DNA of 64,000 nucleotides from Synanceia verrucosa. Its lineage: Eukaryota > Chordata > Actinopteri > Perciformes > Synanceiidae. Within the stretch, counting starts at the first letter, position 1, and the number at the start of each line of letters is the position of its first letter. Location: the NCBI GenBank assembly GCA_029721515.1, contig CM056556.1, positions 23,488,169 to 23,552,168 of the forward strand, given 5' to 3'. Under the pieces are notes generated by a model. The model saw nothing but the letters and a program-made list of their open reading frames with translations, did no database searches and was not told where the DNA came from. Position numbers and translations under genes: made by a program. This document shows positions 9,502 to 21,698 of the stretch, one piece after another.

Positions 9502-12500
9502 ATGGAGAGGCCGGGCAGGCTGCTGTTGCTGTCCGAGCTCCGCGTCAGAAACGCGGCGTACGATGTGAGCCTGAGCCGGTCCCTGCTCACCTGGAAGAGA
9601 CGGATCTCCAGCCCTCTGTACCATCCATTCAGACCAAGTAAGACCCGGATAACATGCGTGTTTACGTCTATTTATCTTAACATGTCTGTCGGCCTCTAAC
9701 ACACCGCGACATCCTGTGTGATCGACAAAGGACATTAAGGGCGAACAGAGGACATGGTGGACACACAGACAGTGACTGGACCTGGAGATAACACGCTAAT
9801 GAGCTGAGCACGCCATTGTCATCAATAAGTTAGACATGATGTTCCGGTTGCGTAACACATAACATCCAGTATGGCACACAATAAGCGGAGGTCACAGTGA
9901 GGCTGCAGGCAGGAGGGGGCAGAACAATACAAAAACCAAGGCACATTCATGTTTCACAGCGTTTTAAAGCCTGTAACATGACAGGAGATACAGGAGTTCA
10001 AATTTGTTTGTAAACTTGAGCAGCTAATTTACTAGCAGTACTGTAAAGTACACTTTTTCTTGCATATTTCCATTTCACTGTATGCTACTTTTATACTTCC
10101 AATGGTCAAAGTTCAGAGAGAAATCCTGAACTTTTTAGGCTACTCCATTCATTTGACAATTGTAGTTATCTGGTAATTGGTAATAATAACTTAATCTGGA
10201 AAATGGAAATATTTTTACAAGTAAGAACGACAGTCTTTATGAGAAAACTTAATTGAAAACCATACCTCTACTGATTAAACTGTATTTATTTTTGAAACCC
10301 GAAAAACAGGCTCACAATAGGTTTCCAAGTGAGAGAGCAAAGTCCAGTAATCTCTAGAGTTTATAATTTTTTTTTAAAAAAAGTAGTTTGAGGGTATTTT
10401 GTGAGGCATCTCCACTTCCTCCCATAAAAACCTGACTGGGCTGTAAGGCCCTTCAGATACCCTACTGTACATACACATAACAGGTGACCTTTAGCTTGGG
10501 GACTCCATGGAGGTCCACCACTGGTATGGCCCTGCAGGGAAACACTGCAGGTGATGGTTTCCTGGTGGAGCCCTGCTCCCTGGAGTCTTTGGTAACTGTG
10601 TGGTTCTCCTGCAGGGCTTTGTGGTCCTCTGTTCCCTCGTCAACCAGAGCCAGGGAGGAGAGCTCCCACAATGCAGTGGGCCACCTTCACCTGGCGACTG
10701 CAGGTGTAGTTTAGATCGTGGTGCTGCTGTCTTAAAAAAAATAAAAATAAAACACGTTTCTATGTTTGAACTATGAACCCAGTTCCCAGACTGAACCCAC
10801 AGTTGTGTTCCAAAATGATGCAAATTATTTCTTGAAATAAAATAAACAATCACTTTGCCTCCTCATCGTGAATAAATATCTTAACGAGGACCTATTATGC
10901 TTATGATGAAGTGCATACTTTTTTGGGGTTTCTTCTAGAATATTTTTACATGCTGTAATGCTCCGAAATACTTCAGAAACTCCTGGAAATCCCGGTCTTC
11001 TCTGATCTCCAGGTTCAATCAATGCAGTTGAGGCGTAGTGTTTCTGTGACATGCACGTAAACACTATATAACACACTGAAGCAGAGGGGAATAGTGCAAA
11101 AAAAAACATAAACTGACTTTACCATACAATTACCAGACTACTCTCAACACACCACTGTTCCATTTTATTATTAAATTCACTGAATTTGTCTTTTGTCATT
11201 AAACTTGTATTTTGGAATACAACCATGTCGTTTTAGTTGCAGAAACTTGCTGCTTCTGGGTCAGTGTTGTTGTTGTTGTTGTTGTTTCAGTAAACCTGCT
11301 GTAGAGTGTTCAGTTCATAGATTCACAATGAAATCCTTTTTAATCAAATGTTCTTTAAAGGAATAGTTCAACATGTTTGGGAAATCCTATTATCGTCTTT
11401 CTTTGTGAGGGTGTCTGGTGTTAGCCTTGCTGGTCCCAGCACGTTACTGATTTTTTTGCTGTTAGTTCTCTTCGTGGCAGCTTAATCAAATCAAATCAAA
11501 TATGAAAAAGCATTCAGTTTCGGCCCTGTAGTCCATGATGTTGTGTAAAAATACAATGAAAAGAGGAGAAATTAAATATGATCTTGTTAGTTAGTCAGTC
11601 TTGTAGTTTTCAAGTCATCATGTGTACAGACACTTTTACAGTCTTCAGATTGTATCATGTTAAGATGCTAGAAACTTGCCATGTAAAGTAAAACAATCAA
11701 CACATTTCATTATGCTTCTCTTTCCCTTGTGACGCTCCATGTTTGTTAACCAGTTTGGCTTGATTAGCACATATTGATATCTGTTCACGGTGTGGGCAGA
11801 ATGGAGATAACAAGGTGTAAACTCAGTCCAGGTAACAGATCCAGATCACAGGTTCAATCCAACCAGGTGGACATGATGAGGTCACTGACACAAGACACTG
11901 ACACTTGATGACATCACAGTTGTTCTCATTATGTCTCGTGGTTCTTAGTTTTCTCCTCTGTGGAAGCAGAAAAGTTTCCAGCCTCCTTCTTCTCAGGGTT
12001 AATTTTTTTTTATTATTTGTTGAGCGAGATAAAACTCTAATCTGGTGTTGCGATGGCATTCTGGCCAAGAAGGCACACAAGTTAAATGTTAAAGTTAAAT
12101 GCTTAAATGTCAGAACAGAACAGAACAGAAGAGGTTAAATGGGCGCTGATGGTGTATGATACATTTAGAGTCTAGACAAAAAGGCAGTTGTGGTTAAAAC
12201 ATCATTTGTGTGACGCAGGCGACCTGAAGGCCTGATTTCTCTTTCGTGACTCGGTGAGTCACAGAGAACACAGAGAAAATGTAAATGTTTACTTGTAAAC
12301 CAGTTCACAGTGTAGTTCTATGTATTGCATCTCTACTGACGTAGATCATGAGAAGACACCTTGGTTTTATCCATCTCGTATTTTAAATTATTTGTGGAGT
12401 GAAAGAAGAACCTAATTTAAATTTTTTTTTATTAAATTGCATTTTCTAACAAATTGTAATGCAACCTGCTGAATTGATTTCTAATATCAAAATACCATTT

Positions 12501-12914
12501 GCTGACATGTGTTTTATAAAAGGCATATGGCCAAACAAGTTTGGTGTCAAATTAAATACAATTAGTTAATAATAACAAAGATAAACTATAATCATTAAAA
12601 AAGAAAGATATTTTTTTTTTACTATCAGTGTCGTCTGTAGAACACAGGTGATATTGTGGGGCTGGATTTTTAATTATTAGCATTATTACAAATTATTATC
12701 AGATTAATAATTATTTATTGCTTCTGGAACATAACCTGGAAGCTGTGGTTTCACTTCAGCGCTCTGTGACATCCAAGATTGGAGTTCAGACATTCAAAGC
12801 CAAGAAGAACCCTCACTGAACCCACGCTGGTCCCACTTGGTTCTAGTTCAGGTTTCTGTTCATGTGAAACTTGAAACATGCGCTGCGTTCATGTGCTGCA
12901 AAAGCTGACAGGCT

Positions 12915-12982
<68 letters not shown>

Positions 12983-15900
12983 ACGCGCGCGTGCGTGCGT
13001 GCGTGTGCAGGTGTGTGTCACAGCGTGTCAGTGTCAGAGATCATCTCTGTCAGAGAGGAAGAGGAGGAGAACAGCAGCAGACGAAGAGACAATGGCAGCT
13101 GGAAAAAGATCAAAGAGAGAGAAGGAAAGGACTGCAGGCAGTCCTTCACAGGTAAACACACCTGGAAACACAGTGACAACATCTGGAGACACCCCACACT
13201 CTACATGGAAACACTTTAAACACATCTGGACAGGACACAGAGCCCTGAAAACACACATTGAAAAACAGTTTAAAACACATTGAAGACAAATAAATAAATA
13301 AATATGTTAAAACACACCAGAAAATGCAACACTTCTAGAAAAACACTCCTGTACGGTTATAAAATCATTAATTTTGCATTCTGTGTGCCAGTGTTGTACG
13401 TGGAGAGGTATCAGCAGCACCGCTGGCAGTGTGCTGAGGTCACCTTTACCTGTCCAGAGGAGGCGCTGTGTCAACGCTGGGTCATCAGCATCAGAGAACA
13501 GCTCGCCGCTATCGGTACGATTTCCCACCAAAATACACCCACTGACTGCCCAGGAACTGTTGACAGAACCTGTCTGTGTAATGGTGATGTTGTTGTCTAC
13601 AGCCAGCAGGCCCAAACACCTGCTGATCTACATCAACCCATGCAGCGGGAAACGCCAGGGAAAACGCATCTATGAGCAGAAGGTGGCCCCGCTGTTCGCC
13701 CAGGCAGGCGTCTCCACACACGTCATCGGTACGTCCCATACCACTCACTTCCTGTTCTTGGGCTTCCCGTGTCAGGGAGTATACTGTACATCTAACCTGG
13801 GTTTGTTGTCATAGTGACGGAGTACGCCAATCATGCAAGGGATCACCTGAGGACGGAGGCAGAGCTGAAGAAGTTTGACGGGTAAGAGTTCAGGAACCTC
13901 CAAAAGAAAAGCACCACAGAGAACAAGTCCGACAGGCTGCTGTCTTGTGTTTTACACTTTCAATGACTGCTGATCAGACAGAGAAATTCTGAATTGTGCA
14001 TTATAACATCTCACTCAGGGTGGTGTGTGTTGGAGGGGACGGCATGTTCAGTGAGGTCATCCATGGGCTGATCTGGAGGACGCAGATCGATGTTGACTTG
14101 GATCCAAACTGTCCAGATGAAGCCCTTCTTCCCTGCTCACTTCGCATTGGAATCATTCCTGCAGGTCAGCAACACTGACGGGCAAAAGTACTGCTTTTAT
14201 TTATTTATTTATTTTATTTATTTTTTTTTTATTGGTTGAAGGGGTCAGTGAGGAGTTTCAACTGGCCCTGGAGTGAGGTAATGTTGTCTGTAGCATCAGT
14301 GCTGAGTCATTTTATTTCAGCACAAACTCTAACATAAGTCTTGACTTTGTTCTGTCGAATAAACAAAGTGTTTAAGCTGCCAGGAATATTAAAAAAATAC
14401 AGACATCTTCTGTTTTTATCATTGTTACTAAAATACTTTACTTTCCTTGTTAGAAACAAACCTCATATTGTCTTAAAAGTCACGTCACAAGCACTGGCCG
14501 ACACTGTTGTAGTGACCCATTATTGTTTTAATGTCCTAATGTCTGTCTTTTTATAATTTCGCAAAGATAAAGTAATTAAGCTATGAAAATATGCAAGAGT
14601 TTGTACTCAAAATATTGTTATGGAGCAGTTCAAGATAACAGGTTTTTTTAACCATACACACAAACATAGATAGATAGATAGATAGATAGATACATACTGT
14701 ACACACATACTTTATTCACCTCATAGAGAGATTCACAGTTCCAGCAGCTTGAAAGATAAAAACACACAGGGGCATGCAGGGTTCAGGAAGATAAAAAATA
14801 AAGTAAGATAAAATTAGGTACCAAAATATATACTATAAAAGATACATAATAGGAATGCAAGGTGCAAATTGTGGTAAAATCTGAAGGATCAATGCAAGGT
14901 GCAGATTATAATAAAATATGATAATAGATAATATGAGGTGCAATTTTTGCACAAACAGAAATCTAGAAGTCTGACAGTTACAGTGGCAGAAAAAATGGAA
15001 GAAATCAAATTATGATACACTCTATTTACATGCAAAGTTTTTCTGTCCTCTTCATGAGTCTGGATACTTGTAAGTTACGCTATGACTGGAGTGGACTCTT
15101 CAGTAAACACAGTGAGCATGGTTTATTAGACAGTCGATGTAGCTTGAGCTCTGATGTAGAATGGACTCTGTTGATGTCCTGAGTCGTGTTTTGAGGTGAA
15201 CACACGCCTGACAGCCAATCAGAGAGCAGGACTCTCTGTTACTGGGTGTAAATGTACTGACTGACCTCGTTTCTCAGTTTCCTCTCATGTGTTCTTGTCC
15301 TTTTGTGTTTTCTGTTGTTCTGCTTAAGTGCTCTATAAATACATGCAGACAAACAGTCATCAGGGAGACATTAATTCTCTCTGCAGTCGTAGAGAAGAAT
15401 CAGCTCACCTGGTAAATTAATGGGAGCTGGTCTTTGGAGCAGCACATTTTTTTGTTTTTTTTTTTAAACAGGCAACATTTATGAAATCAGATAATTTGAT
15501 GCTGTCAGAACCACCAGTCCCACTCTTCACAGGAACATTATGCAATCTGTTTGTTTCAGGTTCGACAGACTGCATCTGCTTCGCCACAGTGGGCGCCAAC
15601 GACCCTGTGACCTCTGCACTGCACATCATCGTGGGTCAGTCATGCAGTGTCACTACACGTCATTTTTCAGCCACACAGGTTGTTTAAAGGGGAAAGCTGT
15701 TTTGTTTTTCAAATTGGACCTTATTTCTGGGATAAAATGCTGCCATTTGCTCACCTATTTCACTTTGGAGTCATTTGGAGTATTTCCAATATTTGGATTT
15801 GATGATATCCATTTAACAGGAGTGAAGCGGCACTGAGATGCAGCCAGTAAATGACACAAACTTGACCATTTCCCAAATAACAGATGTTCAATAAGATGGG

Positions 15901-18900
15901 CTACACTATTACTATTCTCATTTGAGTCTGGATTTGTCCGTAACTTGAGAAAATTCTATCTGTCAACAGTCTCTGCCTGCAACACATCCGTGGCGCTGGA
16001 CCTAACTTGATGACGTCATCCTCATTAAACGTCTGTCGTTTGAGAAATGGTCTACTTTGTGTCATGTGCTGGCTGCATTTCTCTGCCTCCTTCACTCCTG
16101 TTAGATGTATATCATCAAATCCAATATTGTTGAAAATACTCCAAAAGACAGTATTTTATCCCACAAATATGGTCCAATTTGTAAAAGACTGCACTTCCCC
16201 TTTAACATGTTAGACACAGACTCTGTATAAAGATGTCTGCTTCCCAGAAGTGAAGTCAGTAGCTGGAATGTGTTGGTTTAAATATTTTACAGTGGGAGAA
16301 AGTGGACATGTCTCCTCCATCTATATAATGTCTGTGGTTATATACACCAGGAAAAATACTGGTGAAGATGTAAGTAAATTTTAGACGTTATGATGACCCA
16401 AGTCTATCATAACAGACACTTTATACAGGTTCTTCATGTTTCTGGTTCTGTGCATTTTCCCTATTTAAAACAATTTCACCTCAGCTCAAATTTAGACCTG
16501 CAAACATCAGCAGATAAACAGGAAGTTAACTGGTTCGATAATCAGATAATAGTTTGAGTAAAGATGCCAAACATTGGTTGCTTTCATGTTGTTACATACT
16601 GTATGTGCTGTTTTTCCTGGTTTTGCTTAAATGGTAAACTGAGCAGCAGTAGTAGTAGTAGTAATAGTAAACTGCTGCAACTTTGGCTGTTGGTCAGAAA
16701 CAACAAAACAACACATCATAGGACATCACCTTGGAAAATAACTGAAGAGATGAAATTGGTCTCTTTTTTTAATTGTATTTAAAATAAAATATTTTTGTAT
16801 TACTTTATAATATACAGTGTATATTTAACATTGTTTTTATGACTTTGCATATAATAAATCAATACAGTATTGGTGTAATAATATGTAATAATTAATCTGT
16901 AAATTATCTCGCCATTAGATTCTCAAAACTATCTAACTCCCATCCTATCTCCTGGATGGGAGCTAGTGCAAATCTAACATTTGGGGGGTGCTGTATTGTC
17001 CTTTTCCCATTATCTCAAAATTATATTCTAAGTTATGCATATCACATTTTTTTTTGTTGATATATCCAGGTTATCTTTCAACATAGTCACAACCACCAAG
17101 GGAATGAAAATCCAGTGAGGCACGTTGCTTTATTTTCCATGGTGTGTTGCTGACATCTAGTGTTCTTTCACAAAACAGTCTCAGAGCATGCGCTTGTTGG
17201 GCAGAATGTGCCATTAATATGTATAATAATGTATAACAATAATGAAAATGAATTCTAGGCTAGCTTTAAGGTGAAGTCAACCTGGATTAAAAAAAAAAAA
17301 ACACTCAAACATTTTTATATTTTGTGGTAATTTGCATAGAATATACATAAATAGTGCAAACAGTTGAAAACTATGTGCAAGTACAGTAATATGCTAAGTT
17401 ATTAAATTATATTAATGATTCACTATTCATAAAGATTTTTTTCAAAATAGTTACAAAGTGCTTTACATAAAAATAAAGATTAATGAGGCAAATTTATTTA
17501 GTAATGCTATCAGGCAGCTTACAAAGTTTACCTGCTTCCAGGTCAGATTTTTTTTTACTTCCTTTATTGTGTTTCTTCAAAACTTATTTAATCCAACAGA
17601 GCATGACGCCAGGTTAGCATGTTGATCATGTGTGTTTTTGTGTTCAGGAGACTCTCAGCCAATGGACGTGAGCTCTGTTCACCACAACAACACCTTCTTG
17701 CGATACTCCGTCTCCCTGTTGGGATACGGTTTCTATGGCGATGTGCTAACTGACAGTGAAAGGAAGAGATGGATGGGACCGGCCAGATACGACCTGTCAG
17801 GTAGAAAACTTGTAATGGGAGTTTCCTGTCATACATATGTAAAGGCATTTTGCAATGACTCATCCTGAACCTTACAAATAAAATAATAAGCAGTTCTGCT
17901 AGAGAGTATTAGAGGCAGATATAATGTGTACAGGAACAGAAAATGATAAAAGGAGTTATCCTTGGTTGTCCCATTTATTTACCTCAATGACTCTCTGACT
18001 CCTGCAGGTGTGAAGATGTTCCTGACTCATCATTACTATGAAGGAACAGTGTCCTACCTACCGGCCAGAGGTATCATGGGAACGCCACGGGACGCCACCA
18101 GGTGTCGAGCCGGGTGAGAGTGATAATATATAGAAGTGAAAATGTGCCCTGAGGAGGCAGGAAGTGTATGCTATTTCATACCATTGATACAACTTGTAAT
18201 GTGTGACCTTTTGTTCTAAGTTCTATAATATTTCAGTTTAACAGGTGAAGGTTGACCATAAGTCTTTAATTTAACAACCATGATTATTTAGTTCACTCAG
18301 TGGTGATTCTGTTTAATTGCCGAACAGGTCTGGTTCAGTTTCAGTGCAGCAAGGTCAGATAATGACTTTGTTCAGTTAATCTAAGTTTAGTAGCAGTTCT
18401 CTTCTGATGTTATGATTAATGTTTTATGCCTTTTTTAATTTCAAATTCCAGGTGTGTGGTGTGTCAGCACAATGGGCAGCTACTTTCAGAGAAAGCTGAA
18501 AGGTACGAGATGAATGACGCATCAGACAGCGGTGAGTCCAACAAATCCTCATTCAGGTCTTTGAATTAAGCTATCGTGTCAAACCAGTAAATACTGTGGG
18601 AAAGTCTAGAAGCAAGGGGAAACTGCAAGTCCATCAAAAAGGGACTAAAAATACACCCTACAGCATGTCCCGAGATGTTTGATATACTGTTGCACCTGTG
18701 AAAGCTATTAACTATGTTCTGTGATCATATGAAGTTCTGCAGTCAAAATTAAAACTGGGCACAACCTGGAGTGATGGAGGTCTGAAAACAGAAAGGTCAC
18801 ATGTGTCTTTTAGGGGTGGGGCTTATCTTAGAAGGTGAGAGCGAGTGGAGGACAGTCCGGGGGAAGTTCCTGGCTATAAACGCTGCCAGTATGAGCTGCG

Positions 18901-20355
18901 CTTGTCCTCGCAGCCCCAAAGGCCTCTCACCTGCCGCCCACTTAGCTGACGGCACCACCGACCTCATCCTGGTCCGAAAATGTTCCCGCTTCGACTTCCT
19001 CAGACACCTCCTCCGACACACGAGCAAAGACGACCAGGTAGTAAATCCACATTGTGGTTTATGGTGTCTCCACCTCCAGCTCCTGGTGCAGTTACTCCCT
19101 CTCTCCTCACACCGTGACTGTTTCAAACTGTCTTTGCCAGTTTGATATGACCTTCGTCGAGGTTCACCGGGTGCGACGATTCCGCTTCACGCCACGTCAC
19201 TGCCAGAGCGACTCAGACCTGGACCTGCGGGAGAACGGCAAACACCAGATCTTCAGCCAGATCTGCCGAGACCACCCAGCTTGTGGCTGTGCCCCTGCCT
19301 ACAGCAGCTGGAACTGCGACGGCGAGATCCTGACCCACACGGCCATTGACGTCAGGTACCATGGGCTTCAAGGAGTCCTTTACTTTGCCGTTGTTCAATA
19401 TTTGAACCCAGGTTAGATTCCTCTTTAACTCTTCGAGTGCCGTTGACATATTTAAATATCATTTAAAATCCAATGCTTGAGTGCCATTGACGTAGCCTTG
19501 AAATCTTGACGCACCCTAGCGGGGGAAAAAAAATTGCCTCGCAGGATGGCCTAGTGGCGCACCATAGGAGCTAATCCTCCTCCGCCAAAGAATCTGTTGG
19601 ACCAATCTATCTGTGTAGCATTGAGCGTGAGTCGGCTCTGTCATCCATTTTGGAAAAGTTAGACTTATTACCTTTACTATTATACTAGTATTCAAGTCAT
19701 CCGTTTTGAAGAAGGATGCATTTGCTGTTTTCACACCTACGGACCATTTAAATTAGCCAGTTAACCTAATCCCCATGCATGTTTTTGGATGGTGGGAGGA
19801 AGCCGGAGTACCTGGAGAGAATCCACGCAGACACGGGGAGAACATGCAAACTCCACACAGAAAGGCCCCGGGTCGGGAATCAAACCCAGTACCTTCTTGC
19901 TGTGAGGCGACAGTGCTAACCACTACACCACCCGATACACGTCTGATAAAAAAAGATATTAGATATAAATAAAAATATCTCACAATGGACAAGAATGCTG
20001 GCACAAGGCACTTTTGTTTTTACAAAACGGTTGGCACTCAATGAGTTCAAGGTGTTATTGACTATGTAAATATCATTCAGCCACTAGGGGTCACACTTTG
20101 GTAGAAGAAGCAACCAAACGTCTCATATTTTCCACTGAGAAACTAAACATTCTTTTTGTCTTTTTCTTCAGGTAAATTGATGCTTTTATTCAGCACGTTT
20201 TTCAAAGTGAAAGCTCTTCTCATGTGTCATCAATAAACACCTTTGTTTGTTTGTTTGTGTTCCCCAGAGTGCACTGCCAGTTGATCAAGCTGTTTGCACG
20301 AGGAATTGAAGAACCAACGGTGTTTGAGGATCTCACCAACCCCTGTGTCATATAG
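9502..20355 (+). CDS. cerk: Ceramide kinase, complete, 13 coding exons
   Basis: Phosphorylates ceramide to ceramide-1-phosphate. Exons: 9502-9637, 13011-13151, 13392-13514, 13603-13728, 13815-13881, 14019-14164, 15560-15634, 17648-17800, 18008-18113, 18452-18531, 18814-19037, 19141-19355, 20268-20355. All phases agree; the product is 559 residues (human about 537). The N-terminal PH-like domain is about 1-125 (VSVSEIISV, WQCAEVTF, CPEEALCQRW). The lipid/diacylglycerol kinase catalytic domain starts about 134 (RPKHLLIYINP), with the nucleotide-binding GGDG at 203-206 and SLRIGIIPAGSTDC after it. Further family signatures are DVSSVHHNNTFLRYSVSLLGYGFYGD, GKFLAINAASMSCAC, HLADGTTDLILVRKCSRF and SSWNCDGE. 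The Gly-rich loop reads PCSGKRQGKR, less glycine-rich than the human PFGGKGQGKR I recall. Start chosen as the ATG whose first exon splices in phase to exon 2. Exon 2 follows a (GT)n tract directly. Confidence 0.95.
9638..12916. other. cerk intron 1, first part
   Basis: Long first intron. Contains AT-rich sequence, a (TTG)n run at about 11263-11287 and no exon-like segment with family resemblance. Short open frames here have no recognisable motifs. Confidence 0.6.
12917..13010. repeat. (GT)n microsatellite abutting cerk exon 2 acceptor
   Basis: About 63 bp of GT (12918-12980), followed by a mixed GCGC/GTGC tract, ends at the acceptor AG (13009-13010) of cerk exon 2. There is no ordinary polypyrimidine tract; the alternating purine-pyrimidine repeat takes its place. 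Confidence 0.95.
14664..14770 (-). mobile_element. LINE 3' tail with (TATC)n end
   Basis: On the minus strand reads GCTGGAACTGTGAATCTCTC, then GAGGTGAATAAAGTATG, then a TATCTATC run (plus-strand TAGA repeats at 14668-14692). This matches the usual 3' end of fish non-LTR retroelements. Inside cerk intron 6, whose remainder shows no coding signal. Confidence 0.6.
15688..16201. mobile_element. Foldback MITE with TTAA target duplication
   Basis: Inverted repeats of about 130 bp (from AGGGGAA... to ...TTCCCCT) with internal matches such as AAATTGGACC, GGGATAAAAT and TTGGATTTGATGATAT on both arms. Flanked by TTAA at 15684-15687 and 16202-16205. No coding capacity. TTAA duplication is known for piggyBac and Kolobok elements; I cannot say which. 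It lies in cerk intron 7. Confidence 0.8.
16202..17647. other. Rest of cerk intron 7
   Basis: AT-rich intron with a short AGT trinucleotide run (about 16646-16663). No exon or further element recognised. Confidence 0.6.
19428..20047 (-). mobile_element. MITE (CTCTTTGAGTGCCA family) with nested V-SINE
   Basis: Ends are imperfect inverted repeats: ACTCTTCGAGTGCC on the left and GGCACTCAATGAGTT on the right. Near the right end, on the minus strand, it reads AAAGTGCCTTGTGCCAGCAT, the same as the left part of the copy at 32596-32972. A V-SINE is inserted inside. It sits in cerk intron 12, between the last two coding exons. Confidence 0.7.
19728..19935 (-). mobile_element. V-SINE, 3'-truncated, nested in a MITE
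   Basis: Minus-strand copy carrying the tRNA-like head (GTAGTGGTTAGCACTGTCGCC) and the conserved V-SINE core (CTGTGTGGAGTTTGCATG). It lacks the GATAAGCGG...GGATGG tail found in longer copies. Confidence 0.85.
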
Positions 20356-20833
20356 GCCCACACCTCCGTCACTGTCTCACACTGGAGTCTCTGTTTCCAG
20401 CCACTGCCTGCGTCACTTTTGCTGCTGCCATCTTGTTACACTCGCCACATCCTTCACAAGAGACTCAGCAGATTTAGTTTCTTTCAAAATGATTTCCACT
20501 CAGACAGAAAGTGAGACGTAGTTACCTTAAAACATCCTGAAACAAGCAGCTGTTTTAAAAAGTGATCAAGCTTCACCCTCATATGGTGCTTTTGTCTTGG
20601 GTCACTCTTGGTGTTGAATGTATGGAGGGTGTCTGGCACTCAGATCTCGTTTTAATCTCAAGTCTTTTTCTGGTATGTCAGTCTTGTATTCAGCCACATA
20701 CATGTTTTGACTCAGACTCATCATGACTTTGAGAGACAAATTCTGACTTTTGGGTGATTTGATTTGATTTATCACAAACCTGCTCAGACTTGTTAAGGAC
20801 TAGACTTAAGTTGTTTCAAGGCATATTCTGGTA

Positions 20834-21462
20834 TTTTACACTTTAAGCCCTCTTTCTAGGTTGCCTACTATGCAAAAGAGTGGTTCACACTGAAATTTTG
20901 AAGATTGGTCCTGCTGTATTTGGTATTTGGCTCGTTTAGAAATCGATTGTGCCAGCTAGCTGTGGGCTGCTATGGGCCAATGCAAACCTGTCCAAAACAA
21001 CCCCTAAATGTTCGTTTAAAAAATGTGCAACTCATCGAGTGGTTACTGGTGTTCACTGGTCTTCCATAGCAAATTTTGAAGCGAAATACAGCTTCTGTCA
21101 TGTTTTATCAGGCATTTTGTAAATCCTCAAACTACTTTTTCAGATACATCACAACCATGTAAACTTCCGCTCTGTAGCTCGTAGCTCCTCTTCTGTGTAT
21201 TCCGGTTCAAAACGATATCCTTGACGATCAAACTTGAGGATGTCGTCCTCAAGAATACACCTTTCGTATTCCATTTTCAGTCTCTGATATATTTTTTTTC
21301 CAGTATAATCGCAAAATCGGAAGGGAGAAATCACATGAGCACAGTGTCTCTGGTAGAACTGAGCGGAACTACTTCCTCTTCTTCTTTGGGGTTCAAAATT
21401 TCAGTGTCAACCACTCTTTTGCATCCTAGGCAACCTAGAAAGAGGGCTTAAAGTGTAAATAT
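20834..21462. mobile_element. Foldback element with 60-bp inverted repeats near cerk 3' end
   Basis: Arms share TTACACTTTAAGCCCTC, TTTCTAGGTTGCCTA, ATGCAAAAGAGTGGTT and ACACTGAAATTTTGAA, inverted, with few differences. It begins about 480 bp after the cerk stop codon, so it is probably in the 3'UTR or just beyond. Inside, on the minus strand, a 61-codon frame (21149-21334) contains GYRFEPEYTEEELRATE. That motif resembles the N-terminus of repeated fish proteins I cannot name with certainty; it may be a relic of the parent element's gene. Confidence 0.75.
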
Positions 21463-21664
21463 ACCTTTATATACCTTTAATGTCTGTATTGATTTTTGTA
21501 CTTGTGATTTTTGTTTTGCTTGTTTGTTCTTTTATTTCTGACCTGTCAAAGTCTCTAGTGGTTTTGCAGGTGTTTTGACTCTGACTGGTCTTGAGTTTTG
21601 GTCACCACTTATTCTCATCTATCACTATGATCTTGCCGTGAGCTAGACCCCTATTTGGATTAAG

Positions 21665-21698
<34 letters not shown>

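Noticed and set aside
12871..13283. Three overlapping frames with long Val-Cys runs
   Set aside because: They read through the (GT)n tract and cerk exon 2; only the exon part in the correct frame is coding.
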